From Calothrix anomala FACHB-343 (GTDB lineage Bacteria; Cyanobacteriota; Cyanobacteriia; Cyanobacteriales; Nostocaceae), in assembly GCF_014696435.1 (NCBI RefSeq), contig NZ_JACJQG010000011.1:1-64000 (forward strand): 64,000 nt of DNA, read 5' to 3'. The position numbers and the translations under genes are program-made. The notes below the pieces were generated by a model. It was given only the letters and a program-made list of their open reading frames with translations. It ran no database searches and was not told the DNA's origin. Below are positions 44,074 through 53,646 of this stretch, in pieces (the stretch's first letter is position 1; the number at the start of each line of letters is the position of its first letter).

Positions 44074-46731
44074 TTACTCAACTGTCGCATTATTAAAGTA
44101 GTTGGTAATTGCTGTACCTATTTGTGTATTTGTCCAATTGTGATTGTAAATCGCTACATCTTGGATAGTAGGAAGACTGACAGTTTTAATTCCACCAAGA
44201 CTAATCACAAAATCGTTGTAGTCGCGATTAGAACCACTATCAATAGCCACATCTTCAAAACCGATAACCGCGCCTTTATCTCCTGTCAAGAATTCTGCTA
44301 CTTGTACAGTCTCGTTTAAATTAGCAGCAGACATTGAGAAGAAAAGTTTATTGCTGGCTGCACCTTGTCCAGTCAAAGCATCGTGAAGAGTTCCATTGGC
44401 AGCGAAAACAAAACCAAAAGTATCTCCTCCTTGCATTTGATAAATTTTCTCGCCTCTATACTGCTCGTTATTGAAATTCGGTTCCCAATTAAGAATGGCA
44501 CTATTATCAGTGAAACGCGCACCTTCTACAGGATCTTGGGCCACAACATATCCATCTGAATTGTTGCTGGTAGCACGGCGCACTGCTTCTGTCATAAAAG
44601 CTGTCGAGCCGATTTCGTACATATCCATTCCCCGAAGGCTAAAAATACCTAATTCCCCTTGATGATAATCACCGCCGTCGTAGAGGAAGTCAACTTTAAC
44701 TTGACCGGTTTGATTAGCAAGAAAAACTCCTTCATCAAAAATTGCGCGGTTCGTATATTCGAGTAATTGTTGTCCTACAGTTGTGGTACGCCAATCGCGA
44801 TCGGAGTTGGAGAAATTATCAATGGATTGAGCGATTCCTTTAGCGCCTTTGATTTGGAAAACAAAATCGTTGTAATCGCGATCGGAAGTACTAGAACCAG
44901 TGGGAATATCTTCAAAAGCAAAAGTTCCGTTACCATCTACATCTACCATTTGTCCGACAGCCATATTGGGATTCGCTTCGGGGATGGAGAACAGGGGAAG
45001 TTTACCATATTGCCACATGTGGCTGTCTTTACTGAGCCAATTAGCATTTTTGATTGCCTGAGCATTAGTATGGGGTACAAACATAAAGGCAAACTTATCT
45101 CCTGGATTCATCTCGAAAGTTGTTATTCCTCGATAATTTCCAGAATTAAAATTGTCTTCCCAAGGCATTTTTTCAGTGAACCGCGCACCTTCTGAAGAGT
45201 CATCAGATAAGACGTAACCTAATTTAGAATTGCTGAGAGCGCGTCTAGATGCTTCTTGAATAAAAGCTTGAGAACCAGCTTGGTAATTTTCCATTCCGGC
45301 GAGGCTAAATACAGCCATCTCTCCTTGATACCAGCCGCCATCGTAAAGAAAATCAAAGGTTACTTGACCAGTTTCACCAACTTGAAAGACTCCTTCGGTA
45401 TATGTAGATCGGCTAGCATATTGGAGTAATTCTTGTCCGCTATTACTTGTTCGCCAATCTCGGCCGGAATTAATTTCTGTATTGATGCTGGCGGTGTTAT
45501 AACTTTTAAGTCCTTTGGCTTGGAAGATGAGGTCATTGAAATCTTTGTCACCCTTACCAGCACTAACGTTGTTATCTTCAAAGGCGATCGTCCCATTATT
45601 ATCGACTGCAACTATCTGTCTTTGATTGGTAGAGAAAATAACCTCTTTACCCCATTGAGAAGTAACAGAGGGTTTGTTAAAAACTTCCTCAAAGGTGGTA
45701 TTTTGCACCAGCATAAATGCCACTTCGTCGCCAGCGTTCATCTGAAATGACTTAACGCCTTGGTAATTACCAGCACCGAAGTTATCTTCCCAACTAGCAT
45801 TATTTTGGCTAAAACGTGCGCCTTCTGTGCGATCGCTAATGAAGATATGACCTTGTTTGGAGTTACTTAAAGCACGCGCGATCGCTTCTTGGCGGAACTC
45901 TAAGGAGCCTGGTTGGTATTTATCCATACCTTTGAGGCTAAAGACAGCTACTTCACCTTGATACCAACCACCATCATAAAGATAGTCCAGTTGAACTTGG
46001 CCTGTACCATCAACTATGAAAGTACCTGTGTCAAACTGAGGACGATTCGCATATTGTGTTAATTCTTTGCCAACATTGGTATTTAACCAGTTGCGATTAG
46101 AGTAAATGGAATCTTGGACACTCGGTGCGGTAGCTGTTGCACCCGACACCTGAACCACCATATCGTTGTAATCGCGATCGGTTAAGTTGGAGTTCAAGGT
46201 ATTAATATCTTCCCAACCGAAGGTATTTCCCTTACCTGTGATGTCTGCAATTTGATTTGAAAGTTGTCCTGTGGTTGGGTTGAGTGAGCCGAAAGAAAAC
46301 AGAACGTTGTTGGCGCTAGAAGCGGAACTTTGGGCAATATTAGCAACTGTTGTATCGGTAACTAACATCATTGCAAACTTAGTTCCAGCAACCATCTGAA
46401 ACTTTGGCGCGCCTTGGTAAATACCGCCGTTATAGTCTTTTTCCCAAGCTAATTCATCATTGAGGTTAGTGAAACGAGCGCGATCAATTTCATCTCTTAC
46501 TACTACATAACCAGAACTAGAATTGCTGAGAGCGCGTCTTGTAGCTTCCTGAATAAATGCGGTGGAACCTATCTCCAGATTTTCCATACCTTCAAGGCTG
46601 AAGATAGCTATCTCTCCTTTCTTCTGCCCACCATCATAGAGAAAATCGACGCTAACTGTACCAGTTGAACCTACAGTAAAAATGCCGTTGTTTGAGTTGT
46701 TTGAGTTGTTTAAGTGAGAAATCGTAGTCAT
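44074..46731 (-). CDS. Four-repeat DUF4114 protein
   Basis: An 885-residue protein made of four tandem modules of about 210 residues. Each starts with a TGxVxxDFLYDGG motif, continues through GE.A.FSL.GM and EA.RRA.SN...GYV, and ends in a D-R-D-Y-N-D motif (SDRDYND or a variant) of the DUF4114 type. The acidic DRDYND loops suggest metal binding, probably calcium. There is no classical signal peptide; an Asn/Ser-rich start (HLNNSNNSNNG) precedes module 1. DUF4114 is common in large extracellular cyanobacterial proteins, so secretion by a type I system is possible, although no RTX nonapeptides are seen. The function is unknown, perhaps adhesion or a surface-layer role. Confidence 0.85.
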   Translation of the reverse strand: MTTISHLNNSNNSNNGIFTVGSTGTVSVDFLYDGGQKKGEIAIFSLEGMENLEIGSTAFIQEATRRALSNSSSGYVVVRDEIDRARFTNLNDELAWEKDYNGGIYQGAPKFQMVAGTKFAMMLVTDTTVANIAQSSASSANNVLFSFGSLNPTTGQLSNQIADITGKGNTFGWEDINTLNSNLTDRDYNDMVVQVSGATATAPSVQDSIYSNRNWLNTNVGKELTQYANRPQFDTGTFIVDGTGQVQLDYLYDGGWYQGEVAVFSLKGMDKYQPGSLEFRQEAIARALSNSKQGHIFISDRTEGARFSQNNASWEDNFGAGNYQGVKSFQMNAGDEVAFMLVQNTTFEEVFNKPSVTSQWGKEVIFSTNQRQIVAVDNNGTIAFEDNNVSAGKGDKDFNDLIFQAKGLKSYNTASINTEINSGRDWRTSNSGQELLQYASRSTYTEGVFQVGETGQVTFDFLYDGGWYQGEMAVFSLAGMENYQAGSQAFIQEASRRALSNSKLGYVLSDDSSEGARFTEKMPWEDNFNSGNYRGITTFEMNPGDKFAFMFVPHTNAQAIKNANWLSKDSHMWQYGKLPLFSIPEANPNMAVGQMVDVDGNGTFAFEDIPTGSSTSDRDYNDFVFQIKGAKGIAQSIDNFSNSDRDWRTTTVGQQLLEYTNRAIFDEGVFLANQTGQVKVDFLYDGGDYHQGELGIFSLRGMDMYEIGSTAFMTEAVRRATSNNSDGYVVAQDPVEGARFTDNSAILNWEPNFNNEQYRGEKIYQMQGGDTFGFVFAANGTLHDALTGQGAASNKLFFSMSAANLNETVQVAEFLTGDKGAVIGFEDVAIDSGSNRDYNDFVISLGGIKTVSLPTIQDVAIYNHNWTNTQIGTAITNYFNNATVE

Positions 46732-47344
46732 GTCTTTCGGCTCTTAAGTTTCGTAACAAACCTTCATACTGAATATTGTGTAACTTCGGCTACTGAAAAC
46801 AGAACTGTATTTGTACGTCTTTTTATATAAAACTTGACTTAAGAGATTTGGGTTTTATTTAAAGAACATCTTGATATAAACATAAAAAAATAATTAAGTA
46901 GTTCTTGGGTGTAATTGGCTTTAAGCTTAATTTAGATGAATAACTTTAAGTTTGCTTTATCTGATTTAAATAAATTTTTTACATATCAGCCTGACTTTAG
47001 ATAAATTACTCATAAAGTAGCTGGCAAAAACCTATTAAATTCGTTGTTTCGATCTATGTAATAATATTGATTAAACTATCAGGAAAATTTACCACTTTTC
47101 CTGAATAACCGCAGCCTGAATGAAGACATAAAACTTGTATTACTGTCATTAATTGCCTACATTACAGCCAAGAAATTACTAGTGATCTCAATCACTGACC
47201 ATGAAAAAATTAGGCAGTAATGTCACTCTTATAAAAGAAAAGTGTATACTACAATACTTTATTGCAAATATTAATGTGCTAAAGCGAAAAAATTATTCAG
47301 TCAACAGTCAAGGCTGAGTGTAGCCGAAGCCTTGACACTGAACC
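46732..47344. other. Intergenic region, AT-rich
   Basis: This lies between two co-oriented minus-strand genes, with the DUF4114 promoter presumably in its left part. Apart from the hairpin at 47307-47336 I see no gene or RNA. Confidence 0.4.
47307..47336 (-). terminator. Hairpin just after the GTPase stop
   Basis: A nine-base-pair stem (gtcaaggct/agccttgac) with a 12-base loop lies eight bases beyond the GTPase stop on the minus strand. A following T-run is weak, so terminator function is tentative. Confidence 0.4.
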
Positions 47345-49255
47345 TTATTTGCTCGCCGACAAATTGAGATAATAATTAAACCGATCGCGCAATTGTTCAA
47401 CTGTGAGATTTTGAGTCCAGTATTCAACTAAAGCATGACCAAAAGCCCAGGTATCGCTGGCGGCTGTATTTTCTACCAATAACGGCCAAAGGGTTAATAA
47501 ATCAAAATTGCTTGATTTTCCAGTATTTAAGAGAGAGAAAAGGTCATAAGCCATTTGCAACTTCCCAATGACAACGGGTAACTGTTCCACGGGAATTTTT
47601 TCTGCTAACAAGTATGCCAGAGTGGGCGAACCGGTTGATAGGGTAGAAATGAACTGGAGAACGGGACTTTTCAGCAGCGATGTCAGTCCTTGGGTTGTCG
47701 CCATCTGGAAGGTGTAATTATCAATAATTTTGGCAGCTTCAACGGTACGAGCTTCGAGATTACGTAAAAAACGCGCCAGACGCAGTTGTTTTGCAGGTGC
47801 GATCGCTGCTACTAATCCTAAAGATAAAGCGTCAATTCCCCAAGCAGTGCGATTAGTTTTGCTATCGCTTGTCACCACAGGTAAAACTAACTTGGAGAAA
47901 TCCCCCAACAATTGCGCCCGATATTGTGTAGCTTCGCGGATGGAAATTTCCTTGGCGCGATCGCCCCATTCCCAATCATAAGGCGGTTCCCATTCGCGGA
48001 TCGGACGCAGGCGATCGACTTGAGTAACTATAGTAATTACAGGTAAATCTTTAACTTCCGCCTGTATATCTTTGAGAAAATCTACATCCATTTGCAAGGC
48101 GGGATCTAAAGCGGGGGTAACTAATAATAGTAAATCTGCCTTTGTCGCATAGTCTAAAACTAAGTCGCGAAAATCTGCGCGGTTAACTTGCTCATAACCT
48201 GGAGTATCCCATAATGTCAGGGTTTCTTTATTGGAAGTTTGCCATTGGTAATTTTGAATTTTATCGGTACTAGGTAAGACATCAACAGCAGCTAATTCTG
48301 AGGAAAATAAACTGTTAATCAAGCTGCTTTTTCCCGAACCGGTGCGCCCTACCAGCAGAATACTGACAGGTTTTTGCGCTACAGTTTCAGCAGGTTCAGC
48401 TTGGGCGAGGATTTCTTTTAACGTTTGCGTTTTCGCTTTGGGAAGGGTAGGAGTTGAAGAAGAAAATTCCGCCTTTGGTAAAGTAGTACCACTATAAAGA
48501 GCGATCGCTTGACGGCACAAATTACGTAAAGCTGCCTCTCGCAGCATTTGTCCTAAATTCACCAATAATTGCTGATTTGCTTGGCTTGTAGAGCGCTGAC
48601 TCGCTTTTTTAGCCACAGCCGCCGCCGGATTTAATAACCATTGTGCCCCATTCCAAGCTTGAAAGAGTTTGCGGGCGGATGGTTCTAACTTGCGATAGAC
48701 TTCGTAAGCTTGGTAAGCTTGCCCAACTGTGACTTGATTTAAAGCAGGTGATAGCTTTTGCATCCATTGATCCATATCATCTACTGTTCCCCGAATTAAC
48801 CCGTAGGCTTGGGTAACGTAAATATTTAATAGGGGATATTTAACTTCAGGATGGTAAATATGAGCGATCGCTACCACTAAATTTTGGCATCGCGTCCAGA
48901 AAGTTACCCAATCTTCCCAAATCGGGCGATCGCTTTGGGATGCTTGCAAAATTTCCGTTAAAACAGTTTGAGCTTGACTAGTAGCGTCATTTCCGGCAGG
49001 TAATTGGTTATCATCTACTGTAGCGGCTAATTCTTCATTAACTTGAGCTAATACCGCCTCTAATTGTTCTACCTCTGGTCGAGTCCATTTAACCAGCAAC
49101 CAACGCCACCCGACAAATAGTAGGGTAAATACAGCCCAAATCCAATTAATTCCCCAAGTATGGATCTGGGAACCTGCGGCTACCAGCAAGAAAGTAACAA
49201 TTAACGCGATCGGCGCTGCTAATATAACCCATTGCCACAACTTTAAACGCACCAT
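47345..49255 (-). CDS. Membrane-associated Era/dynamin-like GTPase
   Basis: A 636-residue GTPase. Two N-terminal hydrophobic segments (WVILAAPIALIVTFLLVAAG and INWIWAVFTLLFVGWRWLL) anchor it in a membrane. A helical region of about 200 residues follows. The G domain has G1 GRTGSGKSS, G3 DTPGYEQ and G4 TQVDR (a variant of NKxD with Gln), in a fold close to Era/YfjP-type GTPases. A C-terminal helical region of about 200 residues may bind a partner or membrane. The biological role is not established. Another P-loop GTPase with a DUF697 tail is encoded at 54771-56123, and the two may have related membrane functions. Confidence 0.88.
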   Translation of the reverse strand: MVRLKLWQWVILAAPIALIVTFLLVAAGSQIHTWGINWIWAVFTLLFVGWRWLLVKWTRPEVEQLEAVLAQVNEELAATVDDNQLPAGNDATSQAQTVLTEILQASQSDRPIWEDWVTFWTRCQNLVVAIAHIYHPEVKYPLLNIYVTQAYGLIRGTVDDMDQWMQKLSPALNQVTVGQAYQAYEVYRKLEPSARKLFQAWNGAQWLLNPAAAVAKKASQRSTSQANQQLLVNLGQMLREAALRNLCRQAIALYSGTTLPKAEFSSSTPTLPKAKTQTLKEILAQAEPAETVAQKPVSILLVGRTGSGKSSLINSLFSSELAAVDVLPSTDKIQNYQWQTSNKETLTLWDTPGYEQVNRADFRDLVLDYATKADLLLLVTPALDPALQMDVDFLKDIQAEVKDLPVITIVTQVDRLRPIREWEPPYDWEWGDRAKEISIREATQYRAQLLGDFSKLVLPVVTSDSKTNRTAWGIDALSLGLVAAIAPAKQLRLARFLRNLEARTVEAAKIIDNYTFQMATTQGLTSLLKSPVLQFISTLSTGSPTLAYLLAEKIPVEQLPVVIGKLQMAYDLFSLLNTGKSSNFDLLTLWPLLVENTAASDTWAFGHALVEYWTQNLTVEQLRDRFNYYLNLSASK

Positions 49256-49448
49256 TACCTGATACCTACCTCAATCACAAATTACTTATAATCAGCTTCT
49301 TTGATAAAAATTACGCTTGTCTCAAGTCTATCGTTTCTATATTTGGACAGAATTCTCCGATCTGGTCACAGGGTTTTAGCCCTTCAGTTAAAAACTAAAA
49401 GGTGAATCAAACTATAATAATTAAGCAGAAAGCTCTCATGTTAAGGGT

Positions 49449-49808
49449 ATGACCACAGTCGCAATCCTGCCCATATCGGATGCTATTGGAAAGAAAATTT
49501 ATCGAGCGATCGCAGGTGATAAGCAATCAACAGGTAGAACTGCGGGTGAAGCGTTGGATGCTTTAACAGCACAACTCGAAGATGAAGAATTTAGCACTCT
49601 GTTGGTACTACAGAGTTTTCGTCCCGATTGGTTTTTTAGCGCCCAACAGCAACAGCGCTTATCAGAGTTGATGAGTCTATGGCGAACAGCACGCGATCGC
49701 GGACAAGAATTAAATCCAGTGGAACAAGCAGAGTTAGATAGCCTTGTTGAGGCTGAATTAAAAGCTGCAACAGCTCGTTCAGCAGCCTTGCTACAACAGA
49801 TCGCTTAA
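49449..49808 (+). CDS. Hypothetical helical protein
   Basis: A 119-residue soluble protein, mostly helical, with no cysteines and no membrane segment. The central SFRPDWFFSAQQQQRLSELMSLWRTARDRGQ and the later EQAELDSLVEAELKAATARSAAL give a Gln/Glu/Ala-rich profile that I associate with small conserved cyanobacterial proteins of unknown function. The start ATG at 49449 has no clear Shine-Dalgarno sequence. It lies 85 bases upstream of the aldo/keto reductase on the same strand, so the two may be co-transcribed. Function cannot be assigned. Confidence 0.7.
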   Translation: MTTVAILPISDAIGKKIYRAIAGDKQSTGRTAGEALDALTAQLEDEEFSTLLVLQSFRPDWFFSAQQQQRLSELMSLWRTARDRGQELNPVEQAELDSLVEAELKAATARSAALLQQIA

Positions 49809-49892
49809 ACCTGTTAAGCAAAGTGGCTATTAATTGCCTGATAATGAAATTTTAGAAAGGCGATCGCAAGCTAATCAGGAAATCTACAGCGA

Positions 49893-50879
49893 GTGAGTAT
49901 GCAAATTAGTCGGGAACTATCACTGCCAACAATGGGCTGTGGAACTTGGGCATGGGGAAACCAACTGCTCTGGGGATACGATCGCAGTATGGACGATCAA
50001 TTGCAAGCCGTGTTTAACCTTTGTGTCAGTAACGGTGTGACTTTATTCGATACAGGCGATTCTTACGGTACTGGTAGACTCAAAGGACGCAGTGAGACAC
50101 TTCTCGGCAAATTTTCTCGAGAATATCAGGGTATCAACGCAGAAAAAATTTGCATTGCTACCAAGCTAGCGGCTTATCCTTGGCGATGGACTCGTCAATC
50201 AATGGTACAAGCTGGTAAAGCTTCAGCCCAAAGGTTAGGCAGAAATGTCGATTTAGTACAAATGCATTGGTCTACGGCTAACTACGCACCTTGGCAAGAG
50301 GAAAGGCTATGGGATGGACTAGCTGACCTTTACGAGCAAGGATTAGTGAAGGCTGTAGGATTATCTAATTACGGGCCGAAACGTCTGCAACGGGTGCATA
50401 AAAAGTTTACCGAACGCGGAATTGCGATCGCAACTCTGCAAGTGCAGTACTCTCTACTCTCCACATATCCAGTAACGCAATTACAACTCAAGCAAGTTTG
50501 CGACGATATGGGTATAAAATTGATTGCCTATAGTCCTTTGGGATTAGGGCTATTAACAGGAAAATACTCAAAAACAGGCCCTTTTCCCAAAGGTATCCGT
50601 GGTTTATTATTTAGGCAGCTATTACCAGGGATTGACCCACTTTTAAACTGTTTACGAGAAGTAGCACAGTCAAGAAACAAAACTATGTCACAGGTAGCAA
50701 TTAACTGGTGTATTTGTAAAGGAACGATTCCCATCCCAGGCGCAAAGACTGTACAACAGGCGCAAGAGAATATTGGTGCTTTAGGTTGGCTGTTAGACTC
50801 TGGCGAGATAGCTGCCTTGGATCGGGCTGCTAATAGTGTAGATAAAAAAATGGTACAAAATATCTTTCAGACTAAGTAA
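49893..50879 (+). CDS. Aldo/keto reductase
   Basis: A 328-residue (beta/alpha)8-barrel NADPH-dependent oxidoreductase. Catalytic-site motifs are FDTGDSYG (Asp and Tyr), ATKLAAYPW (Lys) and LVQMHWS (His). The C-terminal cofactor region is IPIPGAKTVQQAQENIGAL, which matches the family's NADPH-binding loop. It resembles plant and cyanobacterial pyridoxal-reductase-like and general aldehyde reductases more than the steroid type, but the substrate cannot be told. GTG at 49893 and ATG at 49899 are both possible starts; an AGGA about 12 bases upstream slightly favours GTG. It may be co-transcribed with the small gene upstream. Confidence 0.92.
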   Translation: MSMQISRELSLPTMGCGTWAWGNQLLWGYDRSMDDQLQAVFNLCVSNGVTLFDTGDSYGTGRLKGRSETLLGKFSREYQGINAEKICIATKLAAYPWRWTRQSMVQAGKASAQRLGRNVDLVQMHWSTANYAPWQEERLWDGLADLYEQGLVKAVGLSNYGPKRLQRVHKKFTERGIAIATLQVQYSLLSTYPVTQLQLKQVCDDMGIKLIAYSPLGLGLLTGKYSKTGPFPKGIRGLLFRQLLPGIDPLLNCLREVAQSRNKTMSQVAINWCICKGTIPIPGAKTVQQAQENIGALGWLLDSGEIAALDRAANSVDKKMVQNIFQTK

Positions 50880-51318
50880 AATCACGAAAAATCGAGTTTT
50901 AGCCTTGCATGAGTAACGCTTAATTCAAATATCATTTGCTTACTAGGCAATTGGCTTTTTAGTAGGCTATTATATTGTGAGCGAAGTATAAAAATTTGCT
51001 AAACACTCTTCCAGTAATCAATGCTTTCTGGAGGGCAATATTAATATAGTATATTTATATACTATCGTTTTTGGCTGACTCTTTGTTAAAGCAGTCACAT
51101 TCGATGCAAAATACTCACTTAGTACAACTTCAACAAGCATTTTTCTTGTTCTAGTTAGCTTTATATGCAACTAATTTTTCCCAATTAAACAGGGTGAATA
51201 AAGATGAATAGTATTATGCAAAATGCTCATATCATTAAATATTTTAATTTCACAATTATCAAAATCAATATTGTTTAAATAATTAATGTAATGATCATAT
51301 TTTATATGAGGTATATTC
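50880..51318. other. AT-rich intergenic region upstream of the RelE-helicase operon
   Basis: A perfect 8-bp inverted repeat (atagtata/tatactat) at 51046-51065 precedes the operon by about 250 bases and could be an operator. A 24-codon frame at 51204 is too weak to call an antitoxin. I see no other gene. Confidence 0.45.
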
Positions 51319-53646
51319 ATGCCTGTTTATCTCGTTAAAATTGTTCGCGCTGCTGTTCGAGAAATCCAGAAATTACCACATGAATATTTCAAGCTGGTAG
51401 CAGAAATAATTAAAAAAATTAGTGAAGGTAACCTGGGAGACTATCGAAAATTAGAAGGTTATCAAGATTTATGGAGAACTAAGAAACATGATGTGAGAGT
51501 GATTTGGACAAGAAATCAAGAAGAAATATTAATATTAATAGCCGGACAACGTAAAGATATTTATAAAAAAATTGTTGAGGATAGAAATAGAAACCCAGAA
51601 ATAGATATATCTGATGTACTTGAACTGGGAGAAAAAACAGTAGAACATATTCCTACCTATGAATGGAATCCTAAACAAATTAATTCTTGGAATCAATTTG
51701 TTTATGGTGGTTATTTATATTCACCTGTTTTGACTCAAGAACAAAAAGAAATTTTTCAGGAAGTAAGAAATCCCTCACCCAATCCTGTATCAAACCATAG
51801 TAATATTAATAGCCTTTTATTACAAAGTGCCCCAGGTACAGGTAAAACAGTATGTGCAGCTTTAATGGCTTGTGAATTATATGTAAAAAACTATTGGAAT
51901 ATTGCTTTAATTCTGCCCGAAAACCTATCTGCTGAAATTAAAGAATTCACTGAAATTAAAGAAATTTTACAGCTTGGAGAACCTAATTTTTTTGTCGGAA
52001 CTTTTGCAGAATGGTTGCATCAAGCTGCACCAGATATATATAAGACAGTAGCAACTGTATCGGAAGAGTTACAGGCTCTACAAGCAGAAGCGCGAAAAAT
52101 TCATGTGATTGATAACAATGAAGATTTGAATATAAATGATTTAATTTTATTTAGAGGATTTATAGCCAAAAAACACAAGCATGAACAATCCAATCACCCC
52201 ATTTATCGAGAAAATGAGCATTGGATTGGAGAACTTAAAAATATTACATTACCTAAATTGCAGCAGAGATTAGGAAATAAAAAAATCTGGATAGATGGAG
52301 TAAATGCAATTACAGAAAATGCTCTTCCTTTACAGCAGAGTAATACAACACTGTTCATATTTGATGAAGCTCAAGATTATCTCATAGATGAAATTAATGC
52401 TATTGTTAACATGCTGGAGAGATGGCAACAGGATAATAATCACACTTCTATACTTTTTCTATTGGGTGATATGAATCAAAGAATTACACCCATAGATTTT
52501 AATTGGGGACATTTACAACTGAATAAAAGACACAATCTTAAATATAATTATCGCAATACAAAATATATTCTAGAATTCGCTAATAGTTTTCATGCATTTG
52601 CAAAAATAGCAAATTCAGGAGGTAAAAAATTACCTGAAGTCAGTCAGCCTGAATATGCTTTTGAACAAGGTGAACCTGTGAGGATTTTAGAATGCACATC
52701 ACAAGAAGAAGCGCTGCAAATTATTAACGATTTAAGCGATAAAGTAAGATATACCTGCGCTTTAGAACAGCATTCTATATTGAGACTTCTTTCTAGCCAA
52801 GTCAAGCTAATTTATCAAGATATTCCTGAACAATATAGTAATCTTCCAGGATTAGATTATATAAAATTCAATCAAGCTAAAGGAAGAGAGTTTGATGCTT
52901 GTGTTGCTTTCTGTGTATTTGCAGGAGCAGGAAAACCATCATTTGAAGAAGCTAATAATTGGTACACAATTTTTACTAGGCCGCGTTACCGATTACTTGT
53001 AATTGCAACTACTGATGAAATCGAAAGAATTGGAAGATTACATTTTCAAAAATGTCAGTTTTTTAATAGTGCAAATGCAGATACTCTTGATTGGATTACA
53101 GAGTGGGCAAATGGAGAACATTTATTTAAAGATATCACAGGATTGTGTAACATAATTTACGAAGGTTTGAGTAATCTACCTATACAAATTTATTGGGATA
53201 CTTATGCTGCATTTAGGCTAGCAAGAATTGATAATGACACAGTTACCCAAATTGAGGAGCAAGCAATTAAAATTCTGGCAAATCATTCTAGAGAAATTTT
53301 ATATGAAGAATTGCAGCAAATTCAGCAAATTGATAGCCCTAGCGATCGCATTCCTCTGCAATGCTTACTCTTAAGGGCTTTGGGTAGTTCTTGGGAAGCA
53401 GTTAAAGTTGCATCTGAGTTGCAAGATGTTAATCTTCAAGAATATCAAGACTTAATATTAAGAATTGCTTCTACGCTGCAACAAAAAGGACTTTTATATG
53501 AAGCTGCTAGAGTACGCGCAAAAATTGGAATGCAGATCCCCGACGATTTTCCCTTTAGACAGGAAATATCAAATCAGGAAGGAAATTTAGTATCCCTACT
53601 CTGCAATGCAGCTATAGAAAAGATTGCTCATACAGGTGAATTATGA
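51319..53646 (+). CDS. RelE/ParE-like domain fused to UvrD-like superfamily 1 helicase
   Basis: A 775-residue fusion. Residues 1-90 resemble a RelE/ParE toxin: a helical hairpin (VREIQKLPHEYFKLVAEIIKK), then the beta-strand core YRKLEGYQDLWRTKKHDVRVIW and IAGQRKDIYKK. From about 165 there is an SF1 helicase/ATPase: Walker A SAPGTGKT (170-177), Walker B IFDEAQD (D349/E350), motif III GDMNQ (383-387), motif IV NYRNT (410-414), motif V KGREFD (521-526) and motif VI TRPRYR (553-558). A helical C-terminal region follows. It overlaps the next gene by four bases (ATGA). RNA cleavage or ribosome/RNA binding gated by nucleic-acid-driven ATPase activity would fit a defence or stress role, but this is inference. 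No antitoxin gene is adjacent. Confidence 0.87.
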   Translation: MPVYLVKIVRAAVREIQKLPHEYFKLVAEIIKKISEGNLGDYRKLEGYQDLWRTKKHDVRVIWTRNQEEILILIAGQRKDIYKKIVEDRNRNPEIDISDVLELGEKTVEHIPTYEWNPKQINSWNQFVYGGYLYSPVLTQEQKEIFQEVRNPSPNPVSNHSNINSLLLQSAPGTGKTVCAALMACELYVKNYWNIALILPENLSAEIKEFTEIKEILQLGEPNFFVGTFAEWLHQAAPDIYKTVATVSEELQALQAEARKIHVIDNNEDLNINDLILFRGFIAKKHKHEQSNHPIYRENEHWIGELKNITLPKLQQRLGNKKIWIDGVNAITENALPLQQSNTTLFIFDEAQDYLIDEINAIVNMLERWQQDNNHTSILFLLGDMNQRITPIDFNWGHLQLNKRHNLKYNYRNTKYILEFANSFHAFAKIANSGGKKLPEVSQPEYAFEQGEPVRILECTSQEEALQIINDLSDKVRYTCALEQHSILRLLSSQVKLIYQDIPEQYSNLPGLDYIKFNQAKGREFDACVAFCVFAGAGKPSFEEANNWYTIFTRPRYRLLVIATTDEIERIGRLHFQKCQFFNSANADTLDWITEWANGEHLFKDITGLCNIIYEGLSNLPIQIYWDTYAAFRLARIDNDTVTQIEEQAIKILANHSREILYEELQQIQQIDSPSDRIPLQCLLLRALGSSWEAVKVASELQDVNLQEYQDLILRIASTLQQKGLLYEAARVRAKIGMQIPDDFPFRQEISNQEGNLVSLLCNAAIEKIAHTGEL

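Noticed and set aside
51204-51278. 24-codon frame upstream of the RelE-helicase gene as a possible antitoxin
   Set aside because: Very short, made of AT-rich codons and without antitoxin-like features. The sequence does not support it.
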